DNA from: Aricia agestis
Taxonomy: Eukaryota; Arthropoda; Insecta; Lepidoptera; Lycaenidae
Direction: 5' to 3'
Length of the DNA: 64,000 nt
Assembly: GCF_905147365.1 (NCBI RefSeq)
Contig: NC_056406.1
Span: 4,352,501 to 4,416,500, forward strand
Shown here: positions 34,490 through 45,200 of the stretch, in pieces
How positions within the stretch are numbered: position 1 is the first letter of the stretch
How the letters are laid out: each line of letters starts with the position of its first letter
The notes under the pieces: generated by a model
The model's database searches: none
What the model saw: only the letters and a program-made list of their open reading frames with translations
Told to the model about the DNA's origin: nothing
Position numbers and translations under genes: made by a program

Positions 34490-35739
34490 CATTTATTAAT
34501 GAATGCCCCAATATTCTTCCCCCGATAGTAAGAAGGGCGCATCTAACAAATTTGTCAAAATTGAGTAAATATATATATATATATATATATATTGCCGGAT
34601 TCAGGAAGAAAAGGCGCATCTTTCTGTATTTTTACTTTTTTTCTATCTAGTGCCATTTCGATTTTACCATAACGAAATAGGTCGCTTCTGTATGCATGTT
34701 TATACCTATTTTAAGATGAAAAGACGTTTTTATACAAAACTTAATTAAATGGTCGTATTTACATAAATATGTCTATTTCCGTTATGATTCCTCTAGGAGT
34801 TCGGTAATTAAAAAGTCGTATATTGTATTGTAAGTTTCACACGCAATTGAAAAGGCGCAAGTAACCATTTGTGCCTTTATACACTTTTTGAAAACTTATC
34901 TTTTACTAAGTAAGTACGTCTACATCTACCTTAAGCGCCCTTTATATTTCGAATGATTATTATAGTCGAGGCACATTTGCCATATGCGTCCTTATACCTT
35001 ATTAAAAGATAGAAAAGTAATAAGCATACTAAATAAATAAGAAGTAAATGTACAGAAACGCCCTATTTATTAAGTTTCGTGAAAACTGTGCGGAGTGCGG
35101 GGGAGGGAGTAGTTCATATCGGAGCCGCGTTTTTGAGTCAGTTGCGCCTGAGTGGCGACTGGCGAGTGTGTGTGGGTGGGTGCGCGCGCATTTCGTACGA
35201 CGGATATTTCGGTGAGTATAATTTTATAGCATTTAATAAACGTTATTCTGAGTTTGCATGATATTGTGATTTTTTGATGTTATCCTATTTCATAATACTA
35301 AATTACTAAAAATACATGCATACTTTATGCAAAAAGAGGCCCGAATACATGAAAGAATTTTGTGTAATTATAGAAGTGACCATTACTGTCAACGGCTTTA
35401 TTTTGTCAATTTGAATGTAGTGTTTCGTAGCTATTGCCATATTATTTTAGTGTGCGAAAAGAACCTTGAGAACCAAATGATTCAAAACGATTGAAGTATG
35501 GGAGTTACGTTTACTTAGTTTTTATTATTCGTAGACGTATAATTAATAATTAATGGATGTTTTTTTCATTTATTATGTCCTCAAGAAGATGTAACGGATG
35601 TACCTAAATAATTTATTAAATTAGATTATTATGATAGCCTGGAATGACAAAAATACCTTTCGTACTAATAAATAATACGTGGGCACAAGTTTATATAATA
35701 TCGTTTACACCTTATATTTTTGTTTCAGAAAAGAATAAC

Positions 35740-38519
35740 ATGAAGTCAGGTCGAAGTTTCGATTTGATAACCAGAGCTTTAGCTTCTAGCGATATGCAGA
35801 GCACGCCACGTGATAATTGCGTCCCAAATACAGAGACGTCAGTTTGTCACACTATTAACAACGACAGGCATGAGGACAGCACCATGACCACAGAAGCAGC
35901 ATTAAGCGATAGCATTGATATTCTAGTTGATAATCCTCAAATTTCTACTTTAAATATAAATGAAAATAGTGTAACAAATAGTACTTACCTTGTTTTAACA
36001 GCACTGTGATAAACAACAATACTCGTGGTAGTTCAACGACAGGTGATTTTGACTCTGACGATTCAGTATTTGACAAGGATTATGTCCCTTCACAACAACA
36101 TAACCGACAAAGCTTGATAGTCTGTGATTCAGAATCCTCCGATATAATTGAAAATTCACAACCGTTTAATACAATAAGCATCCCAGAGCGAGAAGCACCT
36201 GTACCTGCACGAGAAGAGACTGAGTCAGCTTCTCAGTTTACCAAGAAGGGAACTATACGTAAACGTAGACACTACGATGTTCCTCTAAAAGAACGGAGGC
36301 AAATTAAAAAAGTTTTAAAAAATAATACAGCATATGTTGTTAAACCAGGTTATGGAGAGAAATGCACAAAAAAATGTTCTACACTTATAAATGCTCAGCA
36401 GCGGGAGCTATTAAATAAGCAGTTTCGTAATTTTACATGGAGAGAACAGCATATTTTCATCACTCATAATACATCTCAAAGTACACCAGTCAGACGAACC
36501 AAAAAAACGAACCCAAATTCAAAAACAATTAACCGAAATAAAACTGTTACGTACTTTTTGTCGAATGATGATGGCCAAAAGATTAATGTATGTAAAACCT
36601 TTTTTTTTAACAACTCTTGGATTTAACAAGAAAAATGACAAAGTTATTAGAAATGTAGTAAACCAAAATCAAGCAGAAATAATTACAGATATGCGAGGTT
36701 CTAATCCTAACCCTAAAAAGATTGATAATACTCTTATCATTGAACATATCAATTCTTTCCACCCTGCCATTTCACATTACCGAAGAGTGCATGCACCTAA
36801 CCGTAAATATTTACCATCAGATCTGAATATTCGTGCTATGTATAAAGACTTTTGCGAGAAAATAAGTATGACTGCGCATTCCTTTACCGAAGATCATGTA
36901 GTATCTTACGATCATTATCGAAGAGTTATCAAAGAACTTAATATATATTTTGCAAAGCTAAGCAACGAGGAGTGTAAACATATCAAATACATAATCCCAA
37001 TCAAGAAATCCGACATCGTAACTGTAGTAAGTGTAAGGAATACGAAGTACATCATGCAAGATATATTTTAGCTCGACAGAAATACAATGAGGATAAAACT
37101 CTTCAGTCAGATACACAAAATGAGAATAATGACACTATATATTGTTCAGCAGACCTTGAAAAGGTAATAATGTGCCCTAGACTAGATGAATTTAAGGTTG
37201 TGATGTTTTGTCCGAGACTGATATTATTCAACGAGAGTTTTGTATCTCTAGGGGATAAAAAATCTCAAAATGCAAAGGACACCTTTGCTTGTATATGGCA
37301 CGAAGCTATTTCAGGAAGAAAAAAAGAAGACATAATAAGCTGTTTCAGGGCTTTTATTTTAAAGTACCGCGATTTAAAGCATATAGTACTTTGGCTTGAC
37401 AACTATAATAATAATAATAATAATAATTTTATTTATTTCTCACCACATAATATTAAAAGACAGAAAGTAGGTACATAATTATAGACACAAAGTAGTATGA
37501 TTACAGATAATTGTAGATAAAGTAGTATAATTATAGACACAAATAGGTCGACAAATAGCACATTATCGGTAGGTTTCATGTGGGAGACTGGTGCCTAAAC
37601 TGGGCGTGAGCCTGTATTTCAGGACACCAGGCCTCTATCCCAGATTATAAAGCTCTACAAAAGAATGATTATGTTTAGAAGTAGATGTTCCAGTTTATAG
37701 ATATGGGAGTCGTTTATATTTACATTAAGGGCCTTTCCTACAGTGGAAACTAAATTATTTAGGGTCTCTTTAGTCTCCCCACTAGTTTTCGGAACATTTC
37801 TTATTTCTATGCCGCACGCCCGGGATTTGCGCTCAAGGGTTTCAAGACTTTCTTGCAGTTGTTGTATTTGTTTTTTATCCTCTTTTCTTTCGTTCTCCAA
37901 AGTGGATATGCGCACTAATAACTGCGCCGCTCAGAAAAAAAATTGGGCATTATTTTCTTATTTGATTTACGTCATTAACTCAACCGAAGTGAATTTAGAA
38001 ACAATTACACTAAACTATTTAGAAGTAGGACATACTTATATGTCAGCTGATGAGTTTCATCATCAAGTTGAGCTCTCACTCAAAAGGAAGAAAAGAATTT
38101 ATGATTTTGAAGACTTTCATCGAGCTGTCTCTGATACCAATCGTAGTATTACGGTGAATGTCAACGACTTTTGTCATTTCGAAGATTGCTCTTCTTTGTA
38201 TAAACTACAAAATACTACACCACGAGTGAACCTAAACAAGATGTGTGAAATTCGATTTAAAAGAGGCTTTACTACATTAACTTACAAAACTGATTTTGAT
38301 GGAATAGAGACAGATTTGGACTTTTTAAGAGTAAAAAACATTAAAATTGGCATTCCCAGACCAGTGGCTAAAATTGAGTACCGAGGAATTAATGAAAAAC
38401 GGAAGTCTGAAATAATTTATAAGCTAATTTCTTTAATGCCAGAGAATCGAAAAGCATTCTGGTACAATTTACCATGTAATGACTTATCTGCGGATTTTAT
38501 AAATGAATGTGATGATTAG
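35740..38519 (+). pseudogene. Large DDE transposase of the 34516-47925 element
   Basis: Member of a transposase family I recognise from many insect genomes. Start at MKSGRSFDLITRAL, after a likely 3' splice site (tttgtttcag, 35728). Then SDDSVFDKDYVPS, the basic KKGTIRKRRHYDVP, GYGEKCTKKCSTLI, RNFTWREQHIFI, FFLTTLGF-type FLTTLGFNKKNDKVIRNVV, a Cys pair (NCSKCKEYE), CSADLEKVIMCPRLDEFKVV (likely Asp), HIVLWLDN (likely Asp), NLETITLNYLEVGHTYMSAD, EFHHQVELSLKRKK (likely Glu), SLYKLQNTTPRVNLNKM and LMPENRKAFWYNLP. Three frameshifts (near 36000, a T-run near 36605, near 37010) and a LINE piece in the DN|C codons break it. Confidence 0.75.
37405..37917 (-). mobile_element. 5'-truncated LINE fragment in the transposase gene
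   Basis: On the minus strand it reads MRISTLENERKEDKKQIQQL, ESLETLERKSRACGIEIRNV and so on, the coiled-coil ORF1 type of lepidopteran LINEs, and ends in 'aataaataaaa(ttatt)n', a usual LINE tail. The likely duplicated target is AACT: left 'gacaact', right 'aactgcgcc'. Both flanks together give the transposase codons for DNCAAQKKNW. Confidence 0.7.
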
Positions 38520-38825
38520 TTTTATATTTTGCAGCTTTTTTACAATTTTATATTTTAAACTGTTACTAATTATTAAATTAGTACTGTCACCAAATGTTTT
38601 TAGAAATATTTAAGTTTGTTTCATTACTTATATTTTTTGAGACTGATGTTTGATTAATAGTTCCTAAAAAGTACTTTTTAAGGTATTTTATTCTGTGGTT
38701 CTACAATATTAGATAGTTTCTAAGAATACTTAACTGAATAAAACGAAGTTGTTATATTTTGTTATGATTAACGATAGTTTTTTACGAACATTCAAGGACT
38801 GTTTTATAAGACTAATTGTTTTTAA
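38520..38825. other. 3' untranslated part of the DNA transposon
   Basis: AT-rich, with no ORF. It is continued after the Helentron at 47301-47925, where the subterminal motifs 'aggcacatataacc', 'aagcgccctttttttat' and 'gatgcgtttattc' and the right terminus lie. Confidence 0.6.
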
Positions 38826-38915
38826 TTAGGGTTCCGTACCTCAAAAGGAAAAAACGGAACCCTTATAGGATCACTTTGTTGTCCGTCTGTCCGTCCGTCC
38901 GTCTGTCAAGACCCT

Positions 38916-39900
38916 TTTTCTCAGGAACGCGTAGAGGTATGAAGCTGAAATTTATATCAATTACTCAGGTCTACTGTCCCTTGAAGCTGTGAAAAAATCA
39001 AACTTCTAAGCCAACGCAATCAAAAGATACAGCCGTTTATGCCGCAAATTTTCGACACTTGCAAGGGAATCAAAACCTACAGGGTGCTTCCCGTGAACTC
39101 AGAATCTTGAAATTTGGTACGAAGCAACGTCTTATAAAGGAAAAATTACGAAAACCATACATTTTTAGTTACATCACATAATATATTTTTTTTAAATAAT
39201 TTTAAACTTACTACCCATTTCCTCATAAACGCGTAGAGGTATTAAATTGAAATTCATACCAAATACTCAGGTCTATAATACCTTTAAGCTGTAACAAAAT
39301 CAAACTTCTATGTCAACGCAATCAAAAGAAACAGCAATTTAAGCTGCATATTTTGAAACTCGCAAGTACTCGCAAGGGAATCAAAACCTAAAGGGTACTT
39401 CCAGTCGACCTAGAATCTTGAAATTTGGCATGAAGCAACGTTTTATAGCACACATAAAGGAAAAATTCCGAAAACCTTAAATTTTTAGTTACATTACAAA
39501 ATATATATTTTTTAATAAATATAAACTTATTACTTTTTTCCTCATGAACGCGTAGAGCTACAAAATATATATTTTTTAATAAATATAAACTTATTACTTT
39601 TTTCCTCATGAACGCGTAGAGCTATCAAGTTGAAATTCATATCAAATACTTAGATCTAATTGCCTTTAACCCGTGAAAAAAAAAAATCTAAGTCAACGCA
39701 AAAACGCAAAACGCAAAAGTACAACCATTGATACCGCATATTTTGAAACTCGCAACTACACGCAAGGGAATTAAAACCTAAAGACCACTTCCCGTTGACA
39801 TAGAATCTCGAAATTTGGTAAGAAGCAATAGCTTACAGCACAGGTAACAGAAAAATTCCGAAAAGCTTAAAATTTTAAGTAGTTATACCACCAAAAAAAT
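38916..39900. repeat. Three tandem diverged units in the Helentron leader
   Basis: A block of about 300 bp beginning 'ctca(g)gaacgcgtagaggta', followed by 'gaaattcatatcaaatactc' and ending 'gaagcaacg...ttttagttac', occurs three times, from about 38921, 39222 and 39602. A 62-bp segment (tatattttttaataaatata to gcgtagagcta) is further doubled at 39499-39622. The units are clearly diverged from one another. Confidence 0.75.
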
Positions 39901-40429
39901 TGTGATTGTAAACATAATTGTAGTTACAGCAATGACCGCGAGTTATTATACTATGTATGGGGAGGGCAACATTTTTCAAACGGCAAAGACGACCTCACTC
40001 ATCGTCATTCAATCCCGATGTTTTGGTGAATGTAGCTGTATAATCTAAATGCGTCCTAACTGCTTAAAGTGTTATACTTATAATTAAATTCAATGACATT
40101 ATTATATTTCTTATTGTTGGTTATTATCAGACAGCTTGCTTGTATTGTTTCTACTGGCGAAGTTTGATGGGACGCTGGTGGCACGGGAGGCACGCGGGGC
40201 GCGGGGCGGGGCATGAACGCGCTCGCACTGGCCCGCGGGCGCGGGGGCAGGCGACTGGCCAAGAGAAGGGGTATCGTCACACAGCGAGCGGCAGCCGTGC
40301 GCCATTCGCACGAGCGCCCGCATGCTGTTCGCACGCGTTCCGAAATAAGTAAAATTTGCGACAATTTCTCGTCGATTTTGTTTGTTTCTGCTTTGTTTTC
40401 CAATTGCAAAACTTTGTAAAGATATAATT

Positions 40430-41010
40430 ATGGCTACAGTTGCATTAATCGTCAACGAAAATACTATTTTACATAGTATAATACCTATGCCTCCCGATGG
40501 AAGTTGTTTATTTCATGCAATAGCGTTTTCTATTTACAATTCCACTAATTTTGATCAAACACAATTACTAAGAACTACAATAGTTAATTATATTTATGAC
40601 AACTGGAACGAGTTTAATTTGTATACAAGCAATGCCCGGGGAGATCCTTTCTCTTCACGACAAGAGTACAAAGCTACGATGCTCCAATCCTCCAGTTATG
40701 GCGGTACTGCTGAGGTGAAGGCAGCAGGATTTTTGTATCCAGCGAGGTTCGGAGTGTATGAACGTAATACGGGTATTCTGAGGGGTGTGTTTGGCAGAGA
40801 AGGATATGCAATAAAGCGTTTACTTTTTTCGGGTAATTTATCATCGGGTCATTATGATTTTTGTTCGCCAATCGGGTCCGAAGAATTACTAAATAATACA
40901 TACGATAATACGCAGGAAATTTTGGTAAATAAAACGCAAGATTCAAAGGTTGGTCGTCCAAGACGTAATAAAGGTGGTCGTCCAAAAAAGTCTAAAAAAC
41001 CCGCTCAGAA
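40430..41010 (+). CDS. OTU-type cysteine protease domain of the Helentron
   Basis: Start at ATG 40430 (MATVALIVNENTILHSII), upstream of which lies a GC-rich leader. OTU signature: PPDGSCLFHAIAFSIY with Asp23 and the nucleophile Cys26, and the catalytic His in SSGHYDFCSP (about residue 144). Family members cleave ubiquitin chains; in Helentrons the role of this domain is not known. The following segment VGRPRRNKGGRPKKSKK has two GRP cores like AT-hooks. Near 41010 the frame shifts by one base into the next stretch (QVLEAKQKYKQTHPKINRPA), so OTU and Rep/helicase were probably one polyprotein originally. An open frame continues to 41143 but that tail is out of frame. Confidence 0.8.
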
Positions 41011-42228
41011 CAAGTACTTGAAGCTAAACAGAAATACAAGCAAACTCATCCTAAAATTAATAGGCCAGCTGTGGCATATCGTACGGCGACGGACCTCGAG
41101 GAATCTCAAGGTCAGCATCTTCAGGTCAATACCGAACTCGTAATCCCTGATACCTCAGTATACTCCATAACCTATACACCTAAGTCACCTACGCCAATAT
41201 CCATGACGTATACTCCTAAACACTATGCGTCTTTAGTAGCTGATAAGTCTGGTGATACACTTTCTCAAAAAATTCTATCTATTCCTCGGAAACGAAAATC
41301 GTCAGAAGACCTTAAAAAATATAATAAAGAGAAAAAACGTGAATCGAGAAATAAAGAAGACGTTAAAATTAAGGAGAGAATAAGAAACAGACTGTCAAAG
41401 AGATTACAAAGGTCACAGGAATCTACACGGAAACGTGATAATGTACGTGCTCGTAACATGCTAGCTCATGGTGTGTTACGCGAGGACCCTGTATACAGAG
41501 AAAATGAACAAGCTCGTAACACGGCTGCTCATCGTGTGTTACGAGAGAACCCTGTATACAAAGAAAATGAACAAGTTCGTAACACGACTGCTCATCGTGT
41601 GTTACGAGAGGACCCTGTATACAGAGAAAATGAACAAGCTCGTGACACGACTGCTCATCGTGTGTTACGAGAGGATCCTGTATACAGAGATGAAGAGCAA
41701 AGTCATAACACAATTGAACATCAATTAAATAGGCAGGATTCAGATTATGTTGAACGTGAGAAAGAGACGCGTAATTTTAGAAAAAATACTTATCTACGTG
41801 ATTGGATGGCCGTACGTCAAAATTTTTTTGATAATATCGCAGATGGTCACACGAATATCTGTTCCTGTTGCGGTCGTTTGTGGCACAAAAATTCGCTTAG
41901 AGTCATGAGAAAAGATCAGTTGCCTAAAACATTTTCAAATCAAAACCTAAATGATTTATTTCAAATCAATACATCTGGTGGCTGTGGTTCATTTTGTTAC
42001 ACGTGTCAAAAATATCTAAAAGAAGGCAAAATACCAAGGCTTGCCATGTACAATGGTTTAACTTATCCTGTAATTCCAGATGTTCTGCAACAACTTACTC
42101 CACTTGAGGAACGTATTGTATCACCACGACATATATTCCTTAAAATAGTCAGGCGAGGTCAAGGTCTCGGTTATCAACATGGATTGGTAGGGAATGTAGT
42201 CAACGTTCCAGTCGATGTTAATATATAA
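41011..42228 (+). CDS. Helentron spacer region with 20-residue repeats and Cys-rich domain
   Basis: Continuation of the OTU frame. It contains KQKYKQTHPKINRPAVAYR, a basic stretch (about residues 90-120 of the open frame), then four 20-residue tandem repeats of the type HRVLREDPVYRENEQARNTT (41455-41700), then NICSCCGRLWHKNSLRVM and GGCGSFCYTCQKYLKEGKIP, a Cys-rich, zinc-finger-like region usual just before Rep in Helitron-type proteins. It ends GLVGNVVNVPVDVNI and a stop at 42226-42228. The break is caused by the inverted insertion at 42238-42284. Confidence 0.75.
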   Translation, partial: QVLEAKQKYKQTHPKINRPAVAYRTATDLEESQGQHLQVNTELVIPDTSVYSITYTPKSPTPISMTYTPKHYASLVADKSGDTLSQKILSIPRKRKSSEDLKKYNKEKKRESRNKEDVKIKERIRNRLSKRLQRSQESTRKRDNVRARNMLAHGVLREDPVYRENEQARNTAAHRVLRENPVYKENEQVRNTTAHRVLREDPVYRENEQARDTTAHRVLREDPVYRDEEQSHNTIEHQLNRQDSDYVEREKETRNFRKNTYLRDWMAVRQNFFDNIADGHTNICSCCGRLWHKNSLRVMRKDQLPKTFSNQNLNDLFQINTSGGCGSFCYTCQKYLKEGKIPRLAMYNGLTYPVIPDVLQQLTPLEERIVSPRHIFLKIVRRGQGLGYQHGLVGNVVNVPVDVNI

Positions 42229-42237
42229 TCAGATATA

Positions 42238-42284
42238 ATCAGATGCATGCCGTGGTCTCAGCGTTACCACGGCATGCATCTGAT
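42238..42284. repeat. Perfect 19-bp hairpin inside the Helentron gene
   Basis: ATCAGATGCATGCCGTGGT (42238-42256), a 9-base loop, and its exact complement (42266-42284). The right arm is coding (LPRHASD), the left arm is not. It lies exactly where the frame is broken between the Cys-rich part and Rep. Confidence 0.9.
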
Positions 42285-45200
42285 AGTCATATCATAACAC
42301 TTGTTTTGAAGCGAAAAATGTGCTACAAACACGGTCGTCAGGAGCGTATTCGTCCTGCAATAGTGAGAGAAGCAGCAAAATATTTAGTCCAAACAGACTT
42401 ATTTAAAGAATTAAATATTACATATGATGATAACTGGGCATACGACGACGAAGTTGATGGTGATAATGATCGTATAGATAACAATGAATGCACATGTGAA
42501 CTTGGTGAGTTAATAGATGAACCAGTAAATCCCGGTAATGCTGAAACTTTACTTGATAATGAGCAGGATGTCGTCATAACAATGGCACCCGGTGAGGGTA
42601 AGTACCCGCTATCACTACTGTATGACGGCTTTCTTGAAGAATTAGCTTTCATTAAGATTCACGGTGGAATTAAAAGGCAGTTTAAAATAAAACTAAGTTC
42701 TTCTGACATAATGAAATCCGAAATAACTCGGCATGATAGAAGGGCTATGCGGCCAGATTATTTGTTTACTTTATTAAAGAAACAACAGATGACCCAAATA
42801 GGTGGACACATAGCTACTTGTCTTCGAAAGAAAACCGTCAACGGCGCTCCTATTTTAGTAAACAACCTTCTTAATGACGACTACTTACAGAACCTCATTC
42901 AGCATGACGATGGATATAGAATTCTTAGTAGTGTGAGAAATTCCCCAGCACACTGGGAAGAAGAAAAGAAAAAATTGTTAGCAATGATTCGGCAGTTCGG
43001 TGTCCCAACATTGTTTATGACGATATCAGCAGCTGAAACGCAATGGCCTCATTTAATAAAACAGCTTAAAAGCACAGTTGACAAAGAGGAAGTGTCGCTT
43101 GAGGAATCACAAAATATTCCATACGCAGAAAAAGTGCGACTCATTCAGTCCGACCCATTTATATGCGCTACTTTTTTTGAAACACGTTATAAAGAACTAA
43201 AAAAAACATGGCTGTCTCCCGTTGGGCCTTTTGGTAAACTTAAAATAAACCATCAATACCATCGAATAGAATTCCAAAACAGAGGTTCTCCTCATGCCCA
43301 TATGATGTTGTGGATAGAAGATGCGCCTATCTTCATTCCTGGAGATCAATCATCAACTGAAAAGGTTATAATGTTTGTTGACCAAATCATATCCTGCAAT
43401 AGTGAAGATTTAGATGAAGACTTAGTTAAGATACAAACTCACAAACACACACATTCATGTCATCCCAAGCCAAGTCGTCCTTGTAGGTTTGGAATACCTT
43501 TTTTTCCAATGGATAAGACACGTCTTCTGACACCTCTGGAAGAAGATAATCCAAGCCTAAAAGAATGGAAAGAAGTATCTAAAAAGTTAAAGGACGACTT
43601 GGTGAATATTCCGCCACATTTAACATTTGATGAGTACTTAGCATCGACAGAATTAAATATCGAAAAATACATATGGGCAGTTAGATCAACACTTAAACGG
43701 CCCAAAATATATCTACAGAGACGACCAAAAGACGTCATGGTTAATCCATTTTGTAAAAAGGTATTGGAATTACAGCGAGCTAATATGGATTGCCAATTTA
43801 TACTAGATCCATTTGCCTGTTCCGTTTATATTGTCGATTATATTAACAAAGCTGATCGAGGCATGTCAAATTTACTAAGAGCGGCGGTCGAAGAGGCCAA
43901 AAATGGCAACAGTAGCATAAGAGACTCTCTACGCGCAATATCAAAAGTATTTTTAAATTCTTCGGAAATTTCAGCCCAAGAGGCAATTTACTGTCTGGCG
44001 GGACTTCCGATGTCACAAGCCTCTGAGAGCGATGTTTACATAAACACAGGACACCCCAATGAACGAGTGGGTATTTTGAAATCTTTCATAGATTTGCAGT
44101 CCTTGGATCCATCGTCCACAGACATATTTAAAAAAAAATTACTGGATCATTATAAAAATCGGCCAAGTGATCAAACGTTTGATACAATGAGTTTAGCTTA
44201 TTTTGCTGCGTATTATACTTTTTCAACTAAAATCTCACGTACACATGAAGGTGAAAACACTGACCATGAGTGTATAGGAAATTGGATTGAGTTGTTAAAT
44301 AACGATGGATACGTGCGAAAAAGAAGGAAACCCAGGGTCATACGTTTCCGAAGATATAATAGAGCTCAAGATCCCGACAATTTCTACAGGGAGCAGCTAA
44401 TGTTATGCACAAACTGGAGGGATGAAATTAGTGAATTAGTCAATGACGTTATAAACCTCGAACAGAAATTTATTGAACTTAGTGATGAAATCCGTTCAGA
44501 AAGTCTTCAATTTAATCTCTTGGGGGGGCCAGATGAGTTTGAGGCATTGTTGGATGCAATTCGTAATGTAGATAAAGATGAAGAGGATGAGGATAGTGCA
44601 GTGAAAGAAAAAGCTCGTCCTTTAGATGATTATGAATTAGAGACACAAGAAGGTGATCCAGATCATTGTCTACAGTTACATGGAAATCAATCAGATTTAG
44701 TAGGAGGAGCGATTGCCCAACCAGCAGTTTTGTGTGAAGATGATGTATTGCGTTTAGTTAGAATATTTAATTGTGATCAAAGACATTTTGTTTTACATGT
44801 AGGACATATTTTCACTCAAGAATCACCACCACCTTTTTATTATTTTGTTAGTGGTGGAGCCGGCGTGGGCAAAAGTTTGTTAATTAAGGGTTTGTATCAA
44901 TATTTAATGCTTATGTTCAATAGAGTTCCGGGTATAAATCCTGATGATGCTAGAATTTTACTTTGTGCATACACGGGAAAAGCTGCTTTTGGAATCGGTG
45001 GTCAAACTGTTCACAGTACGTTTGGACTTCCAGTATCCCAATGTGGTCAAACAATGCCCGAATTATCAGCAAGCATCGCGAACACCTTAGCATGCAAACT
45101 TGCAAAAGTAAGATTAATTATTTTGGATGAAATATCTATGTTAGGTAGTAGAACTCTGAACCAAATTAATAGGAGATTGCAGCAAATATTTCACACAGAT

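Noticed and set aside
38880..39900. CRISPR-like spaced repeats
   Set aside because: The repeat units are about 300 bp, diverged and contiguous with no spacers, in a eukaryotic Helentron.
40056..40455. Three overlapping GC-rich open frames upstream of the OTU gene
   Set aside because: High GC content removes stop codons. No recognisable domain, and the OTU frame starts after them. Treated as leader.
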